From Chamaecrista fasciculata (Eukaryota > Streptophyta > Magnoliopsida > Fabales > Fabaceae), in contig QANZ01016792.1 of the NCBI GenBank assembly GCA_003254925.1, positions 24,082 through 88,081 on the forward strand: a stretch of DNA of 64,000 nucleotides, given 5' to 3'. The number at the start of each line of letters is the position of its first letter. The first letter of the stretch is position 1. Positions 11,661-23,732 of the stretch are shown piece by piece. Made by a program: the position numbers and the translations under genes. The notes beneath the pieces were generated by a model that saw nothing but the letters and a program-made list of their open reading frames with translations, had not been told where the DNA came from and did no database searches.

Positions 11661-14600
11661 ATGGAAGAGAAAGAAATTTTTGGTTCGGGGATCGCCGTCA
11701 AGGCTAACGAAGCACCGGCGAGTCACTTTCTATCTCCGCGAAGTAATGAAAACTGCGGGCAGTTAACGGCAACTGCGCCGGCTCCGGCTCCGGCTCTATC
11801 GACGGCGCCGCCAAGTGTGGCGGCGGCAACACCGAGCACAGAAGTAGTAAAGAAGAAAAGAGGAAGGCCGAGGAAGTACGGGCCGGACGGTAGAGTGGCG
11901 GCGTTGCCGTTGTCGCCGATGCCAATTTCGGCGTCGATTCCGTTGACCGGCGAGTACTCGGCGGCGGCGTGGAAACGTGGCAGAGGGAGACCACTGGAAT
12001 CACTGAAGAAATTGTCCAAGCATGAATTTGAAAGCATTGGACCAGGTACTCAAATACAAATAGTCTTTTGTTTTGATCTCTAAATTTACACTGACATGTG
12101 TCTCTTTTGTGTTTTTTGTTTTTTTTACTTTTACATTTTAAACTGTAATTTGTGTTGCTTGACAATTTGTGGTGTACGTGAAAGCTGTAGAGCAATAACT
12201 ACAACAATATAGTGGGGGTGGAGATTTCTAGACCTGTAATTTTGTCATTTAGGTCATGAGATGCTGTTGTTACATATATATGAAATATGATCTCTGCTTT
12301 TCAAAAATTACTTCCTCTGATCTGGGTTTCTAGTGTATAATTATTTTGTTTGATTTGATTCATCCTTAATTAGCTTAGATTCGATCCCTTTCAGATCTAG
12401 AAGAGAAGTCGAGTTATTTTTTGTGGTCATAATAATAAAGTGATGTCAAGTTATCTCTTCAGGTGGCATATGATTCTCTTTTTTCCCCTTTATGAAGGGA
12501 AGATGGCATCATATCTGACCACAGGAATTACTTACTATTCGATAGTTTCAGAGTGCAGTTGTTAGTTGACGTGACTGGCTTGAACTGGTCTTTGGCCTAA
12601 CGTAATAATTATTATTTCTAAACGCCTGCTTAATAGCTGCGTGCAGGATGTTGACTTGTACCATATGACATATTGCAAGATAAGACCCAAAAAAGAATAG
12701 TCCCAGCAAGGATAATTCTTTCCAACTTGGAAGAGAGAGTAGTACTATAGGATCATCTTTAGTACGGGGAAGAATGTGAAAATGGAATTTGAGTATAAAA
12801 TTTAAATGATAGTGTTAAATAATTGTAATGAAATATAAAAGAAGTGAATGTCATTGTTGAACCTTACTGAGCTGATCCTTTGATTTTTTATATAGTTTCC
12901 TCTTTATCTGTCTATTCACCTACCCACATATCTGACTGTTATATAGGTGGTGGAATTGCATACTCAGTTGGTGCCAATTTCACACCCCATGTGCTTACGG
13001 TTAATGCTGGCGAGGTATTCTGTTCATTTTTCTTTGATAATTGCAATGGCCATTTATTTTTACTGCGCTTGAAGATGCCATAATCTTCTAGCGTGTAAGA
13101 TATTTTTCTTTCTGTATAGTCTAGTTCTATGTATGCCCATGTGGATACTTGTGTTTATATCATGCCCATAGAGGTTTATGTAATTAATTCCAAAAAAACA
13201 AAGTTTTTACCTGCTAAACAATCATTTTTGAGGAATTGGATTACCTGTCTACAAATTATTTATTTAAAAAATAGATATAATAGTTACAGTATAACTGGGT
13301 TGTTTATAGAATAGCTTAACTGGAATCATCTTATAACAGTTGAGAGGTCTGTTATCATTGAAGTAGAATAAAAAATACAATATCGGAAATTATTAATTTC
13401 AAAATATGGATGAAATGATGAATAATTCTTACTAAGTGTATTTCTCTGACCAGGAGAAGGATTTCTTGGCGAAATATCCCTATCCATTCTTGCTGTAGTA
13501 AAGTAGTGTTGGTGTATATATACATAAGTCTGAATGTGTTTATTTTCATGTAAGCTAAGAAGCATGGACACTTCATTTTGAGGGCGTGTCGCTGTGTCAG
13601 ACACGTGTCAGTGTCCAACACCCGTACGACACCGACACGACACATATTCATAAATTTTAAAATATAAATCAATTGTTTGTGACTTTAACATGACATATAA
13701 GAGAAAATAATAATACATATGACATATATTATGAATAAAACTTGTAATTTTTAAATTTTTCATTAAAAATTATGAATATTTAATTATTTATATATATAAA
13801 TATATGGCGTGTCGTGTCGCGTAATTTTGAGAGTTTAGCGTGTCCGTGTCCGTGTTGTGTCCCGTGTCCGTGTCCGTGTCCGTGTCAGTGTCCATGCTTC
13901 CTAGCATGTAAGTAGTATTGCTGGCTGAATCTTTTCATGTATAGGGTCTTGTGAATGTACAAGTACTGACTATGTTCTGATACAGGATATTATTATGAAG
14001 GTTATGTCCTTCTCTCAACAAGGATCTCGTGCTATTTGTATTCTTTCTGCTAATGGAACAATTTCAAATGTTACTCTTCGTCAACCAACTTCTTATGGGG
14101 GTACTTTAACTTATGAGGTTAGTACTTAGTGCAATTTCACTTTTGTCTTTTCAGATGATGTTTTAATTAATCAGGTTGCTTAACACGGAATGCTAATGAA
14201 TTAGTCTTGTATATGCACATCATTATCTGTAGTATTAGTTCGTAATCCTTGGTGCATACTCTCTGATTCTCTTATATTTGCTGAGCTCTAGAAATGGACA
14301 CTACATTTATTTGCTTTACTGGAATTGTTTCTAACCTTTGGACAATATTCTCTCAAAAGATGTCATGAGTTACATTAATGAGGCATGAGCTAAGGCCTAA
14401 GAGACTGTTGTTATTTTGTTGGTATTAAATCAAAGGACAAATTTTTCTTTGACCTTATCTATAGATACTTGTGTCGCCTTACATGCTCTAATAAACGATA
14501 ACCATACATGATATGAGGATCAAATTTCTCCTTTTATTGTTTTGGTGATTTTGTGTGATTACGAAGTCACCACCCTCGTTGGCCAAAAAGAAAAAGTTGT

Positions 14601-15321
14601 CCCCATTTACTTTTTGTTTTTACATTTACTTGCTGCCTCTGCAGGGGCGATTCGAGATTCTCTCATTGTCTGGTTCATATATGCCAACTGAGAATGGACT
14701 AACTAGGAGCAGATCCGGTGGGATGAGTGTCTCTTTGGCAGGTCCAGATGGTCGAGTTGTGGGTGGTGGCCTTGCCGGTCTGTTGGTGGCAGCAGGCCCG
14801 GTGCAGGTAAAATGACTGCAGTCAAAGATTATATTATTTGGCAATATATATGCAACTTGTGCAACTGTTAATCTTAGAAAATATTGGTGCAGTTACTGGT
14901 TTTACATAGTAACATCATAAAGTGAATGATAGTTCTCATGAGCGTATCTCTGAACTGTCTTGTGCTCTAGGTTGTTGTTGGTAGTTTTCTTCCTGGACAC
15001 CAGCAGGAGCAAAAACCCAAGAAGCAAAAGATAGATCATTATTCATCCATTTCCCATACACATGTTAATCCCATCCCAGTTGAAGAAATAAAAGTCAGTT
15101 TCGGTGGAGTAAAGCCTATTATGACCCCGGCCGCATTCCAAGCCCAAAACAATATTTCTTCCTTTAACAATGCCAATGATGGCTCTGGCTCCTCTGCTGC
15201 TGATGATGATGTTGATGTTGATGATGATGATGATGACGACTACGACGACGACGATGATATAGCACCCTTGCCCCAAAAGGAGTCTAACCCTAGCCAATCA
15301 AATGCTGGAGTAGTATTCTAA
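11661..15321 (+). CDS. AHL: AT-hook motif nuclear-localized (AHL) protein, type II
   Basis: AHL proteins bind AT-rich DNA at nuclear matrix regions and modulate chromatin and growth genes. Exons 11661-12045, 12947-13014, 13986-14117, 14645-14806 and 14971-15321 join in phase to 365 residues. AT-hook 1 is KKRGRPRKYGPDG (RGRP at about 67-70). A second, weaker hook is KRGRGRPLES (about 106-113). The PPC/DUF296 domain runs from about 130 to 265 with FTPHVLTVNAGEDI, SFSQQGSRAICILSANG, NVTLRQP, GRFEILSLSGSY and VVVGSFLPG. FTPH in place of the type-I LRSH motif, two hooks and an intron-containing gene fit clade B. The C-terminus has an unusual run of about 20 mostly Asp residues (about 322-343). I cannot assign the exact paralogue; the PPC domain is closest to AHL1-7-type members. 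Intron 2 contains a hAT MITE. Confidence 0.93.
13555..13904. mobile_element. hAT-like MITE in AHL intron 2
   Basis: Ends CTAAGAAGCATGGACAC (13555) and GTGTCCATGCTTCCTAG (to 13904) are inverse copies. A perfect 8-bp target duplication CATGTAAG lies at 13547-13554 and 13905-13912, as expected for hAT elements. Subterminal regions are made of GTGTCC/GACACG repeats, so the ends can pair extensively; the core is AT-rich. A diverged relative sits at about 52300-52647. Confidence 0.88.
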
Positions 15322-16666
15322 ACGACTTCACTGTAAGTTTTTATGAGGTTTTCTGCAGGGCCAACCTCATCTAAGCTCACTCATTCTTGACTTAAGCTGA
15401 CAAAAATAAACTGTTGGCTACTTGTGAAGACAGAACCCATAGTTGGATGAGTGTCAAGTTGGTTTTGACTCCGAGGATGTTACACTTTGGTACAAGGTTA
15501 GTTAGGAAATCTATTTCTTGGATTTTCCTCGTGTTTGTTGTGATAATGTATCTCTAGTGTTATAGTGTGGTTTAATTTGGTGTAGCAATGTGATGTAGGA
15601 AAATAAGTGATGTGATTTTCTTCCTCACTTACTTTGTAACTGAATATTTGAAACGTGAGTGAATGGATGTGGGTGTTTCTGTGATGTAACTTGATATATT
15701 ATTTGTGGTGATAGAAGCAATTGCATCTCAGCTCATGGTTTGTTGTCTGTTTATCAATTATCATGCCTTTCTTAGGGACTTAGATCCTGTGCAGTGCACT
15801 TCATCTTTTCTCTCTCTAAATTGACAGATATCTCCATTACTCTGCGTATTAATCATTGTTGAATTTGATCCAAAATTGATATTTTTAATGTAAAAGTATT
15901 GATAATATTGATGATCAATTAATGATATGTAGAATAAATAACTACATAATCTTTTTAGCTTCATCAATTTTTGTTGAATAAATTAATAGTATAAGAGTTA
16001 GGGATATGTATGCGAAAATGGGAGGTAGTTTGATCTTCAATTTTGAAATAAAATGTGTATACTCAAACATCTTCCAGCATAAATGCCTTGTAAAGGATTC
16101 CTACTTTTCACCTTCAAATCTAAAAACCATACTGATACAAGATCATTAGACATATATTTTAACAAGAGAGGCTCGTTGTGAACTTTTTTGGTACCATAAT
16201 ATTTTCATTCAGTTTAAAGAAATAATGAAAAGAGAGATTCCCATTCAACTTTTCTAGAGTAAAAAGATGGAAGGAATCTCCATATATTCTGCTCTAAGCA
16301 GCAAAAGCTCTTTATACCCTTAACACTTTTTCTCCTTATCCATGTGAGAAAGAAAAGTAATGCCATATCTTCAATAAGTGTGAAATTTACGCAGCTTTTG
16401 TTCATTCACTCCATTTAATCTGTCAAAAATCTAAGCACAGTTTTCATCCAAAACAGGGGTAGGAGGAATTTTCAGTCAGTAACACTAACCATGGAGTTTT
16501 CAATGTTACATTACATCTCAAAATTTATGGGAAAAAACTCTCTCTCTCTTCACATGGATATCACTATATGTTTCAAACCTGATCCTATTAGTATTCATCC
16601 AAGAATCTGATTAAGAAAAGTTCATTCATTATCCTCAAAGAATACTATTATATACTGTACTATATA
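15322..16666. other. 3' flanks of two convergent genes
   Basis: The AHL gene (+) and the small gene at 16667-17077 (-) converge here. The left part is probably AHL 3' untranslated sequence. The rest is AT-rich with no recognisable gene or transposon end. Confidence 0.4.
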
Positions 16667-17077
16667 CTATACTACACTGGATGAGTTCAACAATTCTGCT
16701 TTCCAACCTTTGTTTACTTTCTGAATGAACTCTTCCACTCTTCTTCTCAGCTCATCATCATCATCCTCATCCTCTTCTTGTTCTTCTTGTTCTACTTCTT
16801 CTTCCTCAATCTCATTGCTGCAATTATCAGTGGCTTCATCTTCCTTCTGCTCTTGTGAAACTTCTCTGATTTCTTCTTTCTGGACTTGACTCTTATGGGT
16901 TGTATCTGTGCTTCTGATCACAGACACAGACACAGGAATCTCACTCCCTTGATGGAAACTGAGGCTGGGTTTCAAGTCTATTAGGATAATCACAATGATC
17001 AAATTACAGAAACAGAAGATGAAACCAGAACTAGAAGCAGCTTGAGTGATGAACTCCACTAGAGAATATAACAACAT
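16667..17077 (-). CDS. Small membrane protein with DUF761-like C-terminus
   Basis: Single-exon gene of 136 residues. The N-terminal third has one predicted membrane segment (GFIFCFCNLIIVIILID, about residues 18-34). The middle is Ser/Thr/Gln-rich, and residues about 86-107 form a strongly acidic run of Glu and Asp. The end, DDDELRRRVEEFIQKVNKGW, matches the short motif that closes plant DUF761 / cotton-fibre-protein-like proteins, where ELR-RVEEFI-K is the conserved core. Function of that family is unknown. A TATA-like TTTAAATAG lies about 130 bp upstream on the minus strand (17204-17212). The clean start, biased composition and family tail support a real gene. It converges on the AHL gene. 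Confidence 0.75.
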   Translation of the reverse strand: MLLYSLVEFITQAASSSGFIFCFCNLIIVIILIDLKPSLSFHQGSEIPVSVSVIRSTDTTHKSQVQKEEIREVSQEQKEDEATDNCSNEIEEEEVEQEEQEEDEDDDDELRRRVEEFIQKVNKGWKAELLNSSSVV

Positions 17078-17203
17078 GGTATTGAATTTTGGATGAACAA
17101 TTAGAAAGGAGAGAGAGAGAGACTAATAAGACTGAAGAGTGAGAGAAATGACTAGCTAGCTATAGCTATAGCTATATGCAGAGAGACTTGCAGAAGTTTG
17201 AGC

Positions 17204-17212
17204 CTATTTAAA
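17204..17212 (-). promoter_or_regulatory. Possible TATA box of the DUF761-like gene
   Basis: Minus-strand TTTAAATAG about 130 bp upstream of the ATG at 17077, a plausible distance for a plant TATA box. Between them lies a CTAGCTAGCTATAGCTATAG-type palindromic stretch (17150-17176). Confidence 0.35.
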
Positions 17213-20200
17213 GTGTTGTTTGGATAGACACCAACCGAAAAGTACCCCCTTTTTTTTTTTTATGTTCTAATTTTAATTTTTGGAGCAGATTTTAAGGAGG
17301 TTGATGATGGTGAGGTGTAGTGGGAAAGCTATTGCAACAAAACAATACAAAATGGCCTTTTGGTTTAATTATTGAGGCATAAGTGTATGTGGGAAGTTTC
17401 TACCCAACTGTTTGTGAGGGTTTTTTTTATTGCTTTGTTTAATCAAAAGTCTTTTGTAGCATTCAAGAACCTCACATGCAACTTTCTTTGCTTGCTCACT
17501 CACTCATACCTGTGAGTGTCATCAATTTGACATCACCCACCAAAACTTTTTATGTGGGTTTTTAACATTTCCATGTCTCCCACTATAATTTTGGATAAAT
17601 AGTCACGTAAAAAATGAAAAAAATTTAATAGAATATATCATTAGAATTATTCATATTTTTTTTATTAATTGAAATATATTATTTGATTTTTGAAATATTC
17701 CAATCGTCAATTAATTCTTTAGTTACATTCAGGGACCAAAAAGTATAAATCCAAAGATAAAAAAAATACAAAATGGAATAAATATAAAGGAAATACCAAA
17801 TATGGATATATAAATATGAGTTAATAAGCCAATGAGTATTTGAATATATTTAATCATTTTTTTTATATTAGTGATAATTGTAAGAAATAATTTGTGAGAG
17901 CTTGACCGATGTTTAAGGATGAGTATTAGATCAAATCGATTTGATTTAAACACTTTATTTATAATCAAATCAATTTAATTGAATAACTAAAAAAGTCAAA
18001 CTTAATTTTATGTTTTGATAATCAAGTGATTCCATCCAAATCAATTGATATTTTTTATATTTTTGTTTTACAGGCCAAAAAAAAATTGATATTTTGTTTT
18101 TGGTAAACAAATCAATTGATATTGTTTTAGATTAAACTGGACCATCAAATTTCTTTACGGAATATAACAAAAATGAGAAAAAAAAAAGTTATCAGTAACA
18201 AATATTGCATTCCTAGTTAACCATGAACATAAATATTTCAACCATAAGATTTTCTTTCAGCTTCAAAAGAAGTTCAATCATAGTTTATTATAAAAATATA
18301 TCACCAACTATACAACAATATAATGCAATTCAGTTTTGGTTGAATTTACTCTCCCCCACAAATATGCATAATTAATTGTCAATTTGAAATAGAACAAAGT
18401 TGAGGTATTTCTGTGTTTTCCCTGTTATCTGTTATTCTCAATAAATAAATAAATGAAAATCTTGAAATTTTGGGACAATGACACAATGAAAGTGACAAAA
18501 AACCTAATTGTGTACCCAAACAATGTTATGTGTTAGAAATTGTAGTATTTGCTTGAAAATATCAGTATTGATGTTTACAGCTTGTCTCTTATGAGCAGTG
18601 ATCTACTCATCAACCCAATTAAAAGGAACAACAACAGAATTCAAAACAACTTTAAATAACTTTAAATAAGGTCTATTTCATCCTTAAAGATTTAACATTA
18701 TTAAAAAATCAGCCTAGATATTGTGTTTACATTAGAAAAATTAATATTATTTTTTACAAGGACAAAGTGTATAAATTATAATAAGATTTCTAAGTATACA
18801 TGTCGAGATACATACAAATGACAATATTTTAGGATAGGTATGGTATTCGTCTATATCTATATCTGTTTGAAACAATTATTCGAAATCTGTTGGATACTAG
18901 ATATTAAATATATAGGATATGATAGTGAAAATCAAATATTTTTTTATATTGGATGGATACATATTATTCGAAATGAACAAATAATTATAGACTTATGGTA
19001 CGCGATATCTGATACTCTATAACGCATTTATTTTTTTATATTTTATATTTAATATAATATTTTCTATATAATTATTTAAATTTAATTAATTATATATATT
19101 TTTTTATATAATCATTTTTAGTTATGTTACATTTAATTTTTTTAATTTTAAAAATAAATTTAAAATCTAAATCAATAATAATTTTACTTATCTATTTTAG
19201 TTGGTGGATACTAAATATCAAGTACTCTATATATTTGATTTATAAAATAAGATATCTTACGTATATTAATATTTTTTTATATATTTCGAATACCCGACGA
19301 ATTATGGGTATCAAATAGAATATGAATATTAAATAAGATGAATGAATAAATGATGATAAAATCGAGTATCTTACCTATTATCATCGATAGATCTACCGTA
19401 TATGTTATTATTTTCTAAACATTAGAGTAAAAATTTGAACTTGAGCAAATTGTCCAATTCAACTTTTTCACTGTCACACTACACCAATGTACTTTTCGGC
19501 TAAATGCTTTTTTTTTTTTCCCTTTTTCTTTGTTTTCAAGAAATTGTGTTGTATCTGATAAAAAAAAAAAAAAAGAAATTGTGTTGTAAGATGAATTAAC
19601 TTTGAAAGATCGACCCTTTCCTTTTTATTTAAAAAGACTCCATAAGCCCTTACGAAAAAGATAATCACTATTATTGCATATAGTTTTGCATTTTTGGGTA
19701 GGCTCTTCAAAATTACGTATGAGGGTTGTAGTATATATCATGTTAGTCTTGAAAAAAAAACTTATAGAATGAAATCCACCATTTACTATGTCGAGATGAT
19801 CATCACAATGGACACAGTGTCTTAAGTTATTTTTTCACATTTATATATATTCATGGTTAAATCTTGATCTTCACATTGGAATCCAAAATTGTTCTACAGG
19901 TTTTGCCTTGATTCAATTTTTTTTTTGGCCGAAATTGCCTTGATTCAATTTGATTTAGTTTGATCCAATGGATTTGTTTTGGTTTAGAAGAACCTTAGAA
20001 ATCATGGGTGTTAATTAATATAAATCTACATCCGCACTATTTTTTTTTTATTGCCTGAAATATAATTCATTCAAAAGTAAGGTAAAGTCAAGCATAAACC
20101 AACACTAATGTATGATGGAGATTTTGCTGGCTAATTAAAGAAATAATTTTGGTTCAAAGTTTCATATCTTTTTTATATATTAAGTTCAGAACCATTCGAA

Positions 20201-21534
20201 ATATAAAATTAGGAGGAAGCAGCTAAGAAATTCAATGAATTATTCAATGTAATTGAAGTTTCTTACCAATAAAAATACATAAATAAATAAAGTTGCTGCA
20301 AATTCTTGTTTGTGTCCAACACTTACTGCTATTACCAGGTTGTCTCTTGATGATTGAAATATAACCACCAAAATAATTGGTTATCCACTTTAGTTGACTT
20401 TCAATTCCAATAAATAGTTGACCTCGATTCAAAATAATTGAATCTAATGAGAATGTAAGACTCAATGAATTTCATTCTCATTTCTCTAGTTGAGTTTCAT
20501 GGACACATGCAGACAAATCAATAGAATTGTTTTAAAAAATAATATATATATATATATATATATATTTCTCTTATAAACTTCAAAAGGTGGGTCAAATATT
20601 GAAGCCTTGAAGAGGTATGTTTATTTTGATTATTCAATTTTAAATCTTAAGAATGGGTTACGTTTTAGAAATATTCATTTATAGGAGTGGTAAAATTCTT
20701 CTTTTTTTTTTTTAAAAAAAAAACATCAAGTATACAAGAATTTATGGGGTAAGAATAATAATTTTTGGAACAAAGTTTGATTTTACATTTCATTTTCTTT
20801 TGTTATAGTTCCAAAGTTTACTAAAAGATAAAGGATTAAAGTACGTTAGATGCCCCTAACATAATGTGGTCTATATTTTTGCCATTGAACATTTTATCTT
20901 TGAAGTCTTGAAACATGAGGAAAGCTAAAATTAGGATAGTTCACGCTAGAAGTGCTAAAATATAAATAACTAAAACAAATGGAAATAATTAAAGATACTA
21001 AAATAGTCAGCAAAACTCTTAACAAAATGTGATAATATTGGTTTAAATCGACATTTGATCATGATTAAAATCTTTAATTATTTAGTCCTTATAAAGGTTT
21101 AAATTAATCAAATGTGATAAAATCTTTAATATTCAACATTAAATCAACAAAGTGCCACTACATATATATTCATCTGAAGCTACATGGGTCCTCTAGTTTT
21201 GCCCATGAGCCATCAATGAAAGCCAACCTTTTTTTTTTTGGTTCACTTTAGTGCAATTTGCATGCTCTTACTCTAAATCAAGTATTTAGTCAATGTTAAA
21301 GGATTGGACACAACTTGTAGTCTAGAGTTATGAGAGAGATGTATATATATACAACTGACCTTAATTTATAACAAGTTCTTTTGCAAGTGGAAGAGGCTAA
21401 GGAGACAAAAGAAGAACATTTTTGCATGTTGCAATCTTAAACAAGGATTTTCCATTCTTAATCAGAACTGAAGAATTTCTTGAAAGGAGACGAAGCTTTG
21501 TTCAAAACCTCCAATTCCTTTGCTCCGTAATAAT
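17213..21534. other. Long AT-rich gene-poor stretch
   Basis: About 4.3 kb without a recognisable gene. Around 18830-19390 a decayed element rich in GGATAC/GATATC words resembles the hAT MITE at 61155-61774 but no ends or duplication can be fixed. An (AT)n microsatellite lies at 20541-20565. Several poly(A)/poly(T) runs occur (19509, 19560, 20704). Confidence 0.4.
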
Positions 21535-21550
21535 AATAATAAAGAGAATG

Positions 21551-21734
21551 CAACCACATGAGTGTGACTTAGTTGTTTATCACTTGGTTCCTAAACTAAG
21601 TGGTAGGGGTTCGAATTTCACCTTTGCGTATGGAAAACATTAGGTGACTAGCCGTTTACCCTTAAGTAGAGGACTCGCGACTGAGGAATTAGTCACTATT
21701 CCTGATGGTGGATATCTTTGATTTATACCAAAAA
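21551..21734 (+). mobile_element. tRNA-derived SINE, copy 1
   Basis: A 184-bp body starts with an A-box-like region (GAGTGTGACTTAGTTG) and a B box (GGTTCGAATTTCACC), the internal RNA polymerase III promoter of tRNA-derived SINEs. It ends in an A-rich tail. A perfect 16-bp target duplication AATAATAAAGAGAATG flanks it (21535-21550 and 21735-21750), as made by LINE-driven target-primed insertion. It shares its sequence with 23552-23719. Confidence 0.85.
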
Positions 21735-21750
21735 AATAATAAAGAGAATG

Positions 21751-22738
21751 TGTATTATTGGTAGCAATAGGATTGTCGAAAAGAGTGAAAGCTTGCATGC
21801 GAGCCCGCCTGGCCCATTAAATAGTTAGGTTTGGACAATACAAAATAGGTTCATATAAAACGAGCCTAGATAACCACTTAAGTGTGGCTTAAATCTTAAT
21901 TATTTTATATAAATATGGAATGAGTCGACCCACATATATGTATATAAATATTTTTTTAATTTTATAAAATATAATTATTTTAAAGATATTCTATTTCTTG
22001 TATATATATTTTTATTTAAATATTATTACTTATTTGTTATCTTTTTATATTATTTTTTAAATTATATTTTTTTTTCAAAAAATAAAATTTTAAAATAAAA
22101 GATTGTTAACCCTAAAGGTTTAAATTAATAGTTTATTTTGATGCTACCAAAATTAATAAATTTATATAAATTTATATACAAGTTATATAAATTTTGATGC
22201 TACCAATATTAATTTTGATGCTACCAAACTTATTAATAAATTTATATAATTTTATTAATATAAAAAATTAATAAACTTGATGCTACAAGATAACAAATTT
22301 GTATATAAACTTATTAATTTGTGAAATTAATATTAATTTTATTAATTTATTAATTTAAACCAAATTTATGATAAACTTGATGCTACCAAAACTATTAATT
22401 TTATATTGTGAAATTATTTATATTAATTTGATGCTACAAGTTTATCTCAAATTAATTTTATTTTGTCAAATATTTATGATGCAAGTTTATCTCAAATTAA
22501 TTTCACAATTATTTTGATCAATTCCTCTTGGAATTAATTTGAAAAGAAACAATCAATTTATTTTGATTAAATCTTGTCATGGAAATAATTTGAAATGCAA
22601 AATATATATTGAGCTAATTGGTTTTGTCTTTCATGTTGCCTATCACACGCACAAGAATTGATTTGAAAATGTAATCAACTTTTATTTGTGATGAAGTTGA
22701 CATTGCTGGTCAAAAAAAAAAAAGTTCACATTGGAGCA
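21751..22738. repeat. AT-rich DNA with recurring GATGCTAC motif
   Basis: No gene. The octamer GATGCTAC recurs at 22140, 22196, 22217, 22279, 22379 and 22430, each followed by similar AT-rich words (TTTATATAA, ATTAATAAA). A 23-bp block beginning CAAGTTTATCTC is repeated near 22437 and 22482. It looks like a degenerate local duplication array. Confidence 0.5.
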
Positions 22739-22748
22739 TATTAAAATC

Positions 22749-22896
22749 GGAAAAGGATCCTCTGCCCGTACCGCACGGTGTGCGGTGCGGCAGGGACCAA
22801 TAGGCGCGCGCCACGTGGGCGCACCTGCACAGTGGCGCGCCCCTATTGGTCCCTGCCGCACCGCACACCGTGCGGTACGGCAAAGGATCCGTGCCC
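22749..22896. mobile_element. GC-rich palindromic MULE MITE
   Basis: A 148-bp insert of high GC content in very AT-rich surroundings. Its two halves are near-perfect inverse copies (CCGTACCGCACGGTGTGCGG... on the left; inverse on the right). A perfect 9-bp target duplication ATTAAAATC lies at 22740-22748 and 22897-22905, which indicates a Mutator-type mobiliser. The loop contains a CACGTG G-box. No coding capacity. Confidence 0.88.
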
Positions 22897-22905
22897 ATTA
22901 AAATC

Positions 22906-23538
22906 ACATATCATATTATGCTATTTCATAAGTTGACAATTGGTGAGATTAATTGTTTATTAACTTTTTATTATGTGATTATTTTCTTACATTAAGTTTC
23001 TTAATTATGATGAAGGAAGTTTATCCTAGAAGCTTGTGTATCAAGACTCAAATGAGGTCAAGTTCAAGAGATCTCCATGAATATGCAAGACATGATTCAT
23101 AAACAATTAAATGGTGATTGCTGCAATAATGACAATTGCCAAAATGGAGGCTGGGTGAACAATATATAAAAGAACTTGGATATCACATTTCTACACACCT
23201 CAAAGTAAAGCATTCTAGTTTTTTAGCTTAGTATCCGTCTAAATTCTTGAGAGATTATTTATTGAGCCTAATGTTTGCTTGATTCACACTTTTGAGAGTG
23301 TCATATCTTTTTAGTGTTATTGTATCCCAACCATATTATTCTTTCCTAAGTCGTTGTGGGTGAGCGAGTGAAAATCCTTCTTGAACTCGTTGTGGGTGAG
23401 CGTGTGAAAACCCTTTCTTGAATTCATTTTTGGAGAATGGTGGAAAACCTTATCGTTTGTGGTTAGCGAGTGAAAACCATAATAATAAGTTTTTGGTGAG
23501 CGGGGGAAAACCTTATTGTTGGTGGTGAGCGAGTGGTT
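22906..23538 (+). repeat. LTR-like sequence with degenerate tandem repeats
   Basis: Around 23163-23175 is a TATA-like ATATATAAAAG followed by a leader-like stretch. From about 23350 to 23535, five degenerate units of 35-60 bp share the theme GTGAGCGAGTGAAAACC. Such units are seen in LTR retrotransposon ends, but I find no terminal TG...CA pair or duplication. Truncated on the right by the SINE insertion site. Confidence 0.35.
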
Positions 23539-23551
23539 AATAGGAGCTATA

Positions 23552-23719
23552 TAACCACATGAGTGTAGTTTAATAGTTCTTTACTTCCCTTAATCAAGTG
23601 ATGTAGATTCGAATCTCACATTTGGGCATGAAAAGTCGTTTACCCTTAAGTGAAAGACCCAAACGAAGAGATTAGCTATTGTTCTCGATACTTGATACTG
23701 GTTTATACCCATAAAAAGA
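23552..23719 (+). mobile_element. tRNA-derived SINE, copy 2
   Basis: Shares most of its length with the SINE at 21551-21734: ACCACATGAGTGTAG start, B box GATTCGAATCTCAC, then GTCGTTTACCCTTAAGTG and a similar A-rich end. A perfect 13-bp target duplication AATAGGAGCTATA lies at 23539-23551 and 23720-23732. It is 168 bp, more diverged than copy 1. Confidence 0.83.
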
Positions 23720-23732
23720 AATAGGAGCTATA

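Noticed and set aside
18830-19390. Second TATCCG-type hAT MITE
   Set aside because: Word content is similar to 61155-61774 but neither termini nor an 8-bp duplication could be found, so it was left within the spacer entry.
23350-23535. Repeats with regular spacing considered as a CRISPR-like array
   Set aside because: Units are degenerate, spacers are not unique and the DNA is plant nuclear; fits LTR-type tandem repeats.
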